This document shows, in pieces, positions 56,519-64,000 of a DNA stretch of 64,000 nt. This stretch comes from Comamonas koreensis (GTDB lineage: Bacteria; Pseudomonadota; Gammaproteobacteria; Burkholderiales; Burkholderiaceae_C), in the NCBI RefSeq assembly GCF_014076495.1, contig NZ_CP043575.1, positions 4,030,001 to 4,094,000 of the forward strand, written 5' to 3'. The position numbers and the translations under genes were made by a program. Each line of letters opens with the position of its first letter. Position 1 is the first letter of the stretch. Below the pieces are notes generated by a model, which saw nothing but the letters and a program-made list of their open reading frames with translations, did not search any database and had not been told where the DNA came from.

Positions 56519-56847
56519 GGGCACCGCACCGCTTCGCTGGAAAAAAGCGCGGCGCCTATTCCGGGTTGGAAATGCACGCCGCTTCGATGCTGCCAATACT
56601 AGGAAAGAATACTGCGATGCAACACTGGGGAAAGCCTGTAGGTGAGGCTGCGTACGCGTTAACCCGTGGGCTTTATGCGCTCACTTTTTGATAGTCACCT
56701 GAGGGACAAACGGTCGTCTTTTTGTCATCAAAATCAAGCACGGGCGACAATGCAAAGGCCCTGCCCCGGCCCATTCATACGTACTGTGCATCATCGGCGC
56801 TGCAGCATGCCAGCCAGTCGGGCTGCTGCCAAGGCGACAGATCCAGC
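56519..56847. other. 329-bp intergenic region upstream of livG
   Basis: No gene here; plus-strand frames crossing it are shadows. It separates livG from the gene at 56848 and must contain the liv promoter; a weak TTGCAT-N15-TAGTAT pair on the minus strand near 56595-56625 is possible but its spacer is short. Confidence 0.5.
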
Positions 56848-57366
56848 CTATTGCAGGCGGTGCTTGCTCGCTTCGGGCAGCAGCAAGGGCAGCACATCGA
56901 TGCCCTCGTCGACCAAAGCGCGTTGCTCCTCCGGGGTGGCGGTGCCCCGGATCGGGCGGGCAGCGACCTCACCCTCATGCATCTGGCGGGCCAGGTCGGC
57001 AAAGCCGCTGCCGACATCGTCGGTATTGGCTACGATCTGGCGCGACAGCTCCAGCCAGGCCTGTTGCAGGCGCTGGGCATCGCTGAGCGGGGTTGGGGAG
57101 GCCCGGGATGGCGAGGACGACGCCGGCGCACTACCAGGCCGTGCAGGGGCTGCGGCGGCGGAAGCCGGCGCAGCTGGAGCCGCTGGGGCCAGGGAATTGG
57201 ATTTGCGCGCCAGATGCGGGGCGCTCAGGCCTTTGACGATCTCATGCGAGTTGCACATCGGGCAGCTGAGCCAGCCCTGGCTTTGTTGCTGCTCGAACGC
57301 GGCGTCCGAGGCGAACCAGCCCTCAAAGATATGGCCCAAAGGGCAGCGCAGGTTGAAGACCTTCAC
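56848..57366 (-). CDS. DUF1178 family protein
   Basis: 172 aa. DUF1178 signature: MKVFNLRCPLGHIFEGWF with CPMCNSHEIVKGLSAPHL, two Cys pairs of a zinc-ribbon type. An Ala/Ser/Pro-rich low-complexity linker follows (residues about 55-90), then the conserved C-terminal EEVVANTDDVG-like and GTATPEEQRALVDEGIDVLPL parts. Function unknown. Its position 4 bp after the DUF2818 gene, downstream of nuoN, is a betaproteobacterial synteny. Confidence 0.9.
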   Translation of the reverse strand: MKVFNLRCPLGHIFEGWFASDAAFEQQQSQGWLSCPMCNSHEIVKGLSAPHLARKSNSLAPAAPAAPASAAAAPARPGSAPASSSPSRASPTPLSDAQRLQQAWLELSRQIVANTDDVGSGFADLARQMHEGEVAARPIRGTATPEEQRALVDEGIDVLPLLLPEASKHRLQ

Positions 57367-57370
57367 AGTC

Positions 57371-57697
57371 TCACCCCGCTCGGCTCACCTTGCGCAGCAG
57401 GTACTGGTAGGCAAAACCGGGGAAGGCAAAGGTCAGGAACAAGGTGCCGGTGACGGCATAGAACTCCCAGCCCTGGCTGCTGCGCTGGCCGGCGCGGCCT
57501 TCGAGCAGCATCGCAAATGCCCCGATGAGGAAGTACAGCACGACCAGCTCGACCAGGCGGATCCACAGGGCCTTGCCGGCACTGCCGCCGTCATGGCACA
57601 GGGGCCCCGCGGCCAAAATACGTTGGTTCAGAAATGGCAGATTGGCCGCAACAAAGCCCGCCACGATCACCAACCAGATGGATGCAGTGATAGACAT
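57371..57697 (-). CDS. DUF2818 family small membrane protein
   Basis: 108 aa. Three hydrophobic segments (residues about 5-25, 43-62, 78-100). Matches the DUF2818 family, found almost only just after nuoN in betaproteobacteria; a role in complex I assembly is possible but unproven. Starts 32 bp after nuoN. Confidence 0.9.
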   Translation of the reverse strand: MSITASIWLVIVAGFVAANLPFLNQRILAAGPLCHDGGSAGKALWIRLVELVVLYFLIGAFAMLLEGRAGQRSSQGWEFYAVTGTLFLTFAFPGFAYQYLLRKVSRAG

Positions 57698-57729
57698 GCG
57701 GGCTTTGTCAGGCTCGGTTGCCGAGCCGC

Positions 57730-59223
57730 TTAGCTGGCGAGTGCGCGCAGCACGGCGTCAGAGCACAGCTTCATCAGACCGCCGGGCATGATGCCCAGAA
57801 TCAGCACCAGCGCGCCATTGACCACCAGCACAGCACGCACGTCTAAAGGTGCATGCACCTTGGCGGCGGTGATGGGCTTGTCGAAGTACATGACCTTGAC
57901 CACGCGCAGGTAGTAGAAGGCGCCGATCAGCGACATGATCACCGCAAACACGGCCAGCGCAATATAGAGGCCACTGCCCGAAGCCACCAGCGCCTGCAGC
58001 ACGGCCAGCTTCGAGTAGAAGCCCACCAGCGGAGGAATACCGGCCATCGAGAACAGGCAGATTGCCATCACGCCAGCGTACAGCGGGCTGCGCTGGTTCA
58101 GGCCGGCAAAGTCGGCGATCTCTTCGCTCTCAAAGCCTTCACGGGCCAGCAGCAGCACCACACCGAACGTGGCCAGGGTGGTCAGCACATAGCTCACGAC
58201 GTAGAACATCGAGGCGCTGTAGGCGTTGCCAGCGGTAGCCGCTTCGACATTGCCATTGACCACGCCGGACATCAGACCCAGCAGCACAAAGCCCATTTGC
58301 GAGATGGTCGAGTAGGCCAGCATGCGCTTGATGTTGGTCTGGGCAATAGCGGCCAAGTTACCGATCAGCAGCGAGAGGATGGCCAGCACGGCCAGCATCT
58401 GTTGCCAGTCAATCGCCAGCGGCAGCAGGCCGTCCACCAGCAGGCGGATGACAATCGCGAAAGCTGCCAGCTTGGGCGCGCCGCCCACGATCATCGTGAT
58501 GGCCGTGGGTGCGCCTTGGTAGACGTCAGGCACCCACATGTGGAAAGGCACCACACCCAGCTTGAAGGCCAGGCCAGCGACCACAAACACCAGACCGAAG
58601 ACCAGCACCTGGTGGCGGATCAGGCCGGAGTTCACCGCCTTGAACACTTCACCGATATCGAGCGAGCCGGTGGCGCCGTAGATCATCGACAGACCGTACA
58701 GCAGGAAACCCGATGCCATCGCGCCCAGCACGAAGTACTTCATGCCCGCTTCCACCGCAGCGGTGTTGTCACGGCGCAGGCAGACCAGCGCGTAGCTCGA
58801 CAGGGTCAGCAGCTCCAGCCCCAGGTAGATGATCAGGAAGTTGTTGCCCGAGATCATCACGTTCATGCCCAGCAGCGCGAGCAGCGACAGGATGAAGTAC
58901 TCACCGCCGTTGAGCATGCCACGGTCACGCGAGTAACCACGGCCATAGACCAGGGTGACGGCCATCGCGATCGCCGCAGCGCACTTGAGCCAGTTGCCCA
59001 TGGCGTCGGAGACGACCATGTTGCCAAAGGCGTAGAACGTATTGCCATTGCTGGCATAGATACCGGTGATCACCGCCACGACCACCAGGGTCAGCAGCGA
59101 CAGAATGTAGGTGAGCGTGCGCCCTGCGCTCTTGACGCCCAGGTCCACGATGGTGATGACACATGCCATCACCAACAGCACGATTTCGGGATAGATAGCC
59201 AGCCAGCTGATGTTATCAATCAT
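57730..59223 (-). CDS. nuoN: NADH-quinone oxidoreductase subunit N
   Basis: 497 aa, a Mrp-antiporter-like proton-pumping membrane subunit with about 14 TM helices. Conserved half-channel segments: [36 protein letters not shown] and [14 protein letters not shown]. Last nuo gene of the operon; starts 27 bp after nuoM. Confidence 0.97.
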   Translation of the reverse strand: MIDNISWLAIYPEIVLLVMACVITIVDLGVKSAGRTLTYILSLLTLVVVAVITGIYASNGNTFYAFGNMVVSDAMGNWLKCAAAIAMAVTLVYGRGYSRDRGMLNGGEYFILSLLALLGMNVMISGNNFLIIYLGLELLTLSSYALVCLRRDNTAAVEAGMKYFVLGAMASGFLLYGLSMIYGATGSLDIGEVFKAVNSGLIRHQVLVFGLVFVVAGLAFKLGVVPFHMWVPDVYQGAPTAITMIVGGAPKLAAFAIVIRLLVDGLLPLAIDWQQMLAVLAILSLLIGNLAAIAQTNIKRMLAYSTISQMGFVLLGLMSGVVNGNVEAATAGNAYSASMFYVVSYVLTTLATFGVVLLLAREGFESEEIADFAGLNQRSPLYAGVMAICLFSMAGIPPLVGFYSKLAVLQALVASGSGLYIALAVFAVIMSLIGAFYYLRVVKVMYFDKPITAAKVHAPLDVRAVLVVNGALVLILGIMPGGLMKLCSDAVLRALAS

Positions 59224-59250
59224 CTCAAGTCTCTCAATTCTGTCCGACCA

Positions 59251-60720
59251 TCACAGCTTGGACGCGGCGACATGCTTGAGCAGGTCGGCCACCGAGGCAC
59301 CCATCACATCGGTGAACGGCGCAGGGTAGACACCCATGATCAGCACGGCAGCAGCCAAGATGCCCAGGATTAGGAATTCGCGGCAACCGATGTCCTTGAG
59401 CTCGCGCACATGGTCATTGGTCACTGGGCCGAAGTACACGCGCTTGTACATCCACAGCGTGTACGCAGCGCCCAGAATCAGCGCGGTGGCCGACAGCACA
59501 CCAATCCAGAAGTTGAACTTGGTGGCGCCCAGGATCACCATCCACTCGCCGATGAAACCGGCGGTGCCTGGCAGGCCGCAGTTGGCCATCGCAAACAGCA
59601 GGGCAAAGGCGGCAAACTTGGGCATGGTGTTGACCACGCCGCCGTAGGCAGCGATATCACGCGAATGCACGCGGTCGTACAGCACGCCGATACACAGGAA
59701 CATCGCGCCCGACACAAAGCCGTGGGCAATCATCTGCATCAGGCCACCCATGACACCGATGTCATTGAAGATGAAGAAGCCCAGGGTCACAAAGCCCATG
59801 TGTGCGACGGACGAATAAGCCACGAGCTTTTTCATGTCCTTTTGCACAATTGCCACCAGACCCACATAGATCACGGCGATCAGCGACAGCGCGATGATGA
59901 GCCAGGCCCATTCGTGCGACGCATCAGGAGCGATGGGCATCGAGAAACGCAGGAAACCATAGGCCCCCAGCTTCAGCATGATCGCGGCCAGCACGGCAGA
60001 ACCACCGGTAGGCGCTTCGACGTGAACGTCGGGCAGCCAGGTGTGCACCGGGAACATCGGCACCTTCACGGCAAACGCGGCGAAGAAGGCAAAGAAGATC
60101 AAGGTCTGCTCGGTCATCGTCAGCGGCAGCTGGTGCCAGGCCAGAATCTCGAAGCTGCCTGCCTTGGTGTAGAGGTACAGCAGCGCGATCAAGGTCAGCA
60201 GCGAACCCATCAGCGTGTACAGGAAGAACTTGAACGCTGCGTAGATGCGGTTCGGGCCACCCCAGATACCGATGATCAGGTACATCGGGATCAGGGTTGC
60301 TTCAAAGAACACGTAGAACAGCAGACCGTCCAGTGCCGAGAACACACCGATCATCAGACCCGACAGGATCAGGAACGCGCCCATGTACTGGTTCACGCGC
60401 TCGGTGATCGACTCCCAGGAAGCCAGCACCACGATCACCGTGATGAAGGCGGTCAGCGGCACAAACCAGAAGGAGATGCCATCAACGCCCAGGTAGTAGT
60501 TGATACCAAAGCGTGGAATCCAAGACGCCTTCTCGACGAACTGCATCGCCGACGTACCCAGCTGGAAGCCGGTGTACAGAGGCAAGGTGACCAAAAGGCC
60601 TATCAGCGCACCGACCAGTGCGATCCAGCGCACCATCTTGGCCTGCTCCTGCTTGCCAAAGGCCAGCAGGACCGTACCAAAGACGATGGGCGTCCAAATT
60701 GCAAGACTCAACAATCCCAT
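59251..60720 (-). CDS. nuoM: NADH-quinone oxidoreductase subunit M
   Basis: 489 aa antiporter-like subunit. LGVDGISFWFVPLTAFITV, the Glu in the ESITER region of TM5, KVPMFPVHTWLPDVHVEAPT and AYSSVAHMGFV are the standard NuoM segments of the proton channel. Located 12 bp downstream of nuoL. Confidence 0.97.
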   Translation of the reverse strand: MGLLSLAIWTPIVFGTVLLAFGKQEQAKMVRWIALVGALIGLLVTLPLYTGFQLGTSAMQFVEKASWIPRFGINYYLGVDGISFWFVPLTAFITVIVVLASWESITERVNQYMGAFLILSGLMIGVFSALDGLLFYVFFEATLIPMYLIIGIWGGPNRIYAAFKFFLYTLMGSLLTLIALLYLYTKAGSFEILAWHQLPLTMTEQTLIFFAFFAAFAVKVPMFPVHTWLPDVHVEAPTGGSAVLAAIMLKLGAYGFLRFSMPIAPDASHEWAWLIIALSLIAVIYVGLVAIVQKDMKKLVAYSSVAHMGFVTLGFFIFNDIGVMGGLMQMIAHGFVSGAMFLCIGVLYDRVHSRDIAAYGGVVNTMPKFAAFALLFAMANCGLPGTAGFIGEWMVILGATKFNFWIGVLSATALILGAAYTLWMYKRVYFGPVTNDHVRELKDIGCREFLILGILAAAVLIMGVYPAPFTDVMGASVADLLKHVAASKL

Positions 60721-60732
60721 TTTTCTTCTTCC

Positions 60733-62772
60733 TTACTTGTTGAGCAGCACGAAGTACGTCATGGCCAGGAAGATACCCAGAATCATGACCAATGCGTAGT
60801 GGTACACATAACCCGTCTGCAGCCAGCGCACCAGGGCGGAGATGCGGCCCACCAGCTTCCAGGAACCGTTGACGATCAGGCCGTCGATCAGGCCTTGGTC
60901 GCCCACCTTCCAGAACACACTGCCCAGCACGCGCGAGCCGCGGGCGAAGATGTTTTCGTAGACCCAGTCCACACCGTACTTGCCTTCCAGTGCCTGGTAC
61001 AGACCGACCTTCTCGCTCATGCGCTTGATGGCAGCAGGAATCTCGGGCTTGACCATGTAGAACACATAGGAGGTCACCACACCGGCCAGCGCCAGCCAGA
61101 ACGGCGCAGCGGTGAAGCCATGCAGCGCCATCGGAATCCAGCCGTGGATCTTCTCGGCCAGCTCGGCCATCGCGCCGTGCTTGCTGCCATCAACATAGAT
61201 GACGCCCTTGAAGAAGTCACCGAACAGCATCGGCATCAGCGCAATCGCACCGATCACCACCGAAGGAATCGCCAGCAGCACCAGCGGCAGGGTCACCACC
61301 CATGGCGACTCATGCGGCTTGGCATCGTGGCCATGGCCGTGGTGGTCGTCGTGCGCGTGGTGGTCATCATGGTGGGCATCGGGGTTCTGGTCGTAGCGCT
61401 CTTTACCGTGGAATACGATGAAGTACAGACGGAACGAGTAGAACGCAGTGATGAACACGCCAGCGAGCACGGCAAAGTTGGCAAAGCCGGCGGCAGGCAG
61501 GTTGGAGGCGTGCACCGCTTCGATGATCGCGTCCTTCGAGTAAAAGCCCGAGAAGAACGGCGTACCGATCAGCGCCAGGTTACCCAGCAGGAAGGTGATC
61601 CAGGTGATGGGCATGTACTTGCGCACGCCACCCATCCAGCGGATGTCCTGGTTGTGGTGCATGCCCATGATGACCGAGCCTGCGCCAAGGAACAGCAGTG
61701 CCTTGAAGAACGCGTGCGTCATCAGGTGGAACACCGACACCGAGTAGGCCGACACGCCCAGCGCGATGGTCATGTAACCGAGCTGCGACAGCGTGGAGTA
61801 CGCGATCACGCGCTTGATGTCGTTCTGGATGATGCCCAGGATACCCATGAACAGCGCGGTGATCGAGCCAATCACGAGGATGAAGTTCAGGGCTGCGTCA
61901 GACAGCTCATAGAGGGGCGACATGCGCGAGACCATGAAGATGCCGGCGGTCACCATGGTGGCCGCGTGGATCAGTGCCGAGATGGGGGTAGGACCTTCCA
62001 TCGAATCGGGCAGCCAGGCGTGCAGGGGGAACTGTGCCGATTTGCCCATCGCACCGATGAACAGGCAGATGCAGATCACCGTCATCAGCGACCAGGTGGA
62101 GCCGGGCAGCGTCATGCCGCTCAGCTCATTGGTCTTGGCGAAGATTTCGGTGTAGTTCAAGGTGCCGGTGTAGGCAGCAATCAGGCCGATACCCAGGATG
62201 AAGCCGAAGTCACCGACACGGTTGACCACGAAGGCCTTCATGTTGGCGAAGATCGCGGTTTCCTTCTTGAAGTAGAAACCGATCAGCAGGTACGACACCA
62301 GGCCCACCGCTTCCCAGCCGAAGAACAGCTGCAGCAGGTTGTTGCTCATCACCAGCATCAGCATGGAGAAGGTGAACAGCGAGATGTACGAGAAGAAACG
62401 GTCGTAGCCGTCGTCTTCCGCCATGTAGCCCATCGTGTAGATGTGCACCATCAGCGACACAAAGGTCACCACGCACATCATCATCGCGGTGATGGAGTCG
62501 ATCATGAAACCGATCTCCATCTTCAGCGACCCGACGGTCATCCAGGTGTAGAGCGTCTGGTTGAAGGTCGCGCCTTCAAACACCACGCTCTGGAACGTCA
62601 TCGCAGAGATGACGAAGGCAATGAACACACCCAGGATGGTGAGCGTGCGGCTGCCAACGCGGCCGATGCGGTTGCCGCCCAGGGCGGTACCGAAAATGCC
62701 TGCCAGCAAAGATCCTGCCAGGGGCGCCAGAGGCACCGCCAACAGTGTTGAAGCAGAAAGGGTTTGACTCAT
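60733..62772 (-). CDS. nuoL: NADH-quinone oxidoreductase subunit L, with His-rich loop
   Basis: 679 aa, the largest antiporter-like subunit, with the C-terminal lateral helix. Conserved HAWLPDSMEGPTPISALIHAA and AYSTLSQLGYM. Between later TM helices, residues about 463-488, there is a His/Asp-rich insert (about ten His, coordinates 61308-61386) that most NuoL proteins outside related betaproteobacteria lack. Starts 28 bp after nuoK. Confidence 0.96.
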   Translation of the reverse strand: MSQTLSASTLLAVPLAPLAGSLLAGIFGTALGGNRIGRVGSRTLTILGVFIAFVISAMTFQSVVFEGATFNQTLYTWMTVGSLKMEIGFMIDSITAMMMCVVTFVSLMVHIYTMGYMAEDDGYDRFFSYISLFTFSMLMLVMSNNLLQLFFGWEAVGLVSYLLIGFYFKKETAIFANMKAFVVNRVGDFGFILGIGLIAAYTGTLNYTEIFAKTNELSGMTLPGSTWSLMTVICICLFIGAMGKSAQFPLHAWLPDSMEGPTPISALIHAATMVTAGIFMVSRMSPLYELSDAALNFILVIGSITALFMGILGIIQNDIKRVIAYSTLSQLGYMTIALGVSAYSVSVFHLMTHAFFKALLFLGAGSVIMGMHHNQDIRWMGGVRKYMPITWITFLLGNLALIGTPFFSGFYSKDAIIEAVHASNLPAAGFANFAVLAGVFITAFYSFRLYFIVFHGKERYDQNPDAHHDDHHAHDDHHGHGHDAKPHESPWVVTLPLVLLAIPSVVIGAIALMPMLFGDFFKGVIYVDGSKHGAMAELAEKIHGWIPMALHGFTAAPFWLALAGVVTSYVFYMVKPEIPAAIKRMSEKVGLYQALEGKYGVDWVYENIFARGSRVLGSVFWKVGDQGLIDGLIVNGSWKLVGRISALVRWLQTGYVYHYALVMILGIFLAMTYFVLLNK

Positions 62773-62800
62773 TCTTCTTAACCTTGCAAGTATTGGTGCC

Positions 62801-63109
62801 TCAACCCTTCAGGGAGTTGAGATCTTCCGCATCGATGGTGGACTTGTTACGGAACAGCAACACCAAGATTGCCAAACCAATTGCCGACTCTGCCGCCGCA
62901 ACGGTCAGGATGAAGAACACGAAAATCTGGCCGTGCATGTCTCCCAGGTAGTGGGAGAAGGCGACAAAGTTCGTGTTCACGGCCAGCAGCATCAACTCGA
63001 TGGCCATCAGCAGCACAATCAGGTTGCGACGGTTCAAGAAGATACCGACCACGGACAGCGCGAACAGCATCGCGCCCAACGTCAGAAAATGACCCAGAGT
63101 GAGCGTCAT
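62801..63109 (-). CDS. nuoK: NADH-quinone oxidoreductase subunit K
   Basis: 102 aa with three TM helices; [20 protein letters not shown], Glu residues in TM2/TM3 ([10 protein letters not shown] and [10 protein letters not shown]) characteristic of the E-channel. Its ATG overlaps the nuoJ stop (ATGA). Confidence 0.97.
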   Translation of the reverse strand: MTLTLGHFLTLGAMLFALSVVGIFLNRRNLIVLLMAIELMLLAVNTNFVAFSHYLGDMHGQIFVFFILTVAAAESAIGLAILVLLFRNKSTIDAEDLNSLKG

Positions 63110-63774
63110 ACCTTCTTCTCCTCGACCTCAGCGGCAGGCTGCACCACGGGGGCTGCAGGCTTGCTCGCCTGGACTTTGACCAATTGCAGGCGATCCGAAG
63201 CACGCACGCGCACTTGCAGCGATGCATCGATAGCCTTGGAATCCTTGCGATGGCGCAGGGTCAGGGCAATCGCGGCAATCATCGCCACCAGCAAGATGAC
63301 CGCAGCCACTTGCACAGGGAACAGATACTCGGTGTAGAGCATGGTGCCCAGCGCCTTGACGTTGCTGTAGGGCACGACCTTGCCGGCCGCATCCACCACA
63401 GCAGGGATGGCCTTGGGCGCGTCGATGGCACTGAAGCCGCCGATCAGCACCACGCCCATCTCGAACGCGACGATGGCAAAGATCACTGCAGCGAGCGGGA
63501 AGTTCTTCCAGAAACTCTTGCGCAGCTGGTCGATGCGGATATCCAGCATCATCACCACGAAGAGGAACAGCACCATCACGGCGCCCAGGTAGACCATCAC
63601 CAGCACGATGGCCAGGAACTCAGCCTTGAGCAGCAACCAGATACCGGCTGCCTGAGAAAACGCCAACATCAGGTGCAGCACAGCGTGCACCGGATTTGGG
63701 GCAGTAACTACTCGGAATGCCGCGTACAGCAGCACTACCGAGAACAGATAGAAAAAACCAGTTGTGACATCCAT
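63106..63774 (-). CDS. nuoJ: NADH-quinone oxidoreductase subunit J
   Basis: 222 aa from the ATG at 63774 ([13 protein letters not shown]), the family start; a start 27 bp upstream adds an unsupported polar stretch. Five TM helices, with the pi-bulge region [22 protein letters not shown]-terminal Lys/Ala/Pro-rich tail. Overlaps nuoK by 4 bp. Confidence 0.96.
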   Translation of the reverse strand: MDVTTGFFYLFSVVLLYAAFRVVTAPNPVHAVLHLMLAFSQAAGIWLLLKAEFLAIVLVMVYLGAVMVLFLFVVMMLDIRIDQLRKSFWKNFPLAAVIFAIVAFEMGVVLIGGFSAIDAPKAIPAVVDAAGKVVPYSNVKALGTMLYTEYLFPVQVAAVILLVAMIAAIALTLRHRKDSKAIDASLQVRVRASDRLQLVKVQASKPAAPVVQPAAEVEEKKV

Positions 63775-63809
63775 GTGGGGCTCTTTTCGATCAGTCTCCA
63801 AGTGCCGCG

Positions 63810-64000
63810 TCAGCGGTACTTTGCGTCCGCAGCCTTGGCTGCAGCAATTTCAGGTTCGTAACGGTCGCCCACGGCCAGCAGCATTTCCTTGGTGAAGTAC
63901 AGGTCGCCGCGCTTTTCTCCGTGGTATTCCAGAATCTGGGTTTCCACGATGGAGTCAACGGGGCAGCTTTCTTCACAGAAGCCACAGAAAATGCACTTGG
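63810..64000 (-). CDS. nuoI: NADH-quinone oxidoreductase subunit I (3' part)
   Basis: The final 62 residues are visible, with the start beyond the window. The motif [12 protein letters not shown] supplies ligands for the second [4Fe-4S] cluster (N6b/N6a type); the end ...[13 protein letters not shown] is the normal C-terminus. Directly upstream of nuoJ in the operon. Confidence 0.96.
   Translation of the reverse strand, partial: KCIFCGFCEESCPVDSIVETQILEYHGEKRGDLYFTKEMLLAVGDRYEPEIAAAKAADAKYR

Noticed and set aside
59410-62751. 1113-codon open frame on the plus strand opposite nuoM/nuoL
   Set aside because: Antisense shadow of two certain nuo genes; His/Gln/Arg-rich product typical of reversed high-GC codons.

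Overview
The window is about 64 kb of high-GC, gene-dense bacterial chromosome. Gene content points to a betaproteobacterium of the Burkholderiales, most likely Comamonadaceae (Comamonas/Delftia/Acidovorax-like). Supporting signs are a Bug-type solute receptor, a nuo operon whose 3' end is followed by DUF2818 and DUF1178 genes, the pmbA-yjgA(darP)-mog arrangement, IPTL-type C-terminal sorting tails and Liv systems with near-identical receptors. Family-level placement is an inference from neighbourhoods; genus is not determined. No tRNA, rRNA, insertion sequence, prophage or CRISPR array was seen.

Layout. 1-525: end of a NUC1-type DNA/RNA endonuclease. 542-9970 (minus): tightly packed RND efflux operon (membrane-fusion protein, two different RND pumps, outer-membrane lipoprotein). 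9971-10703: non-coding stretch with a duplicated 63-bp element. 10704-15248: small wHTH-like protein, tenA, a DUF3626 protein, an HI0933-type flavoprotein, rpsU and yqeY. 15353-25845: cell-envelope and secreted-protein region, with a six-repeat DUF11-like IPTL-CTERM protein, two paralogous exported proteins built from an unrecognised GKPGRG repeat, a CaiB/BaiF CoA-transferase and a SIMPL-domain protein. 25869-35762: small-acid metabolism and transport, with an EamA transporter, tartrate/D-malate dehydrogenase, a sorbosone-dehydrogenase-like protein, an MFS carrier, a Bug receptor, an FMN hydroxyacid dehydrogenase, two adjacent LysR regulators and divergent tam. 35778-39393: ribE, pmbA, darP, mog. 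39693-47759: Bcr/CflA-type efflux, a DUF4279 protein, a large GDPD protein with an IPTL tail, a Liv-type receptor, YitT and a nitroreductase. 47899-50247: thiC with a TPP riboswitch and intrinsic terminator in its leader. 50427-56518: a second orphan Liv receptor, then livGFKHM. 56848-64000: DUF1178, DUF2818, and nuoN, M, L, K, J and the end of nuoI.

How the genes work together. Three themes recur: export/efflux (RND, Bcr, EamA), uptake of small organic and amino acids (three paralogous Liv receptors around one ABC transporter, plus Bug and MFS), and core metabolism (complex I, thiamine, riboflavin, molybdopterin). The least explained parts are the GKPGRG-repeat exported proteins, the two IPTL-tailed giant proteins, a LivF with Arg in place of the Walker A Lys, and the repeated element at 10.3-10.6 kb.
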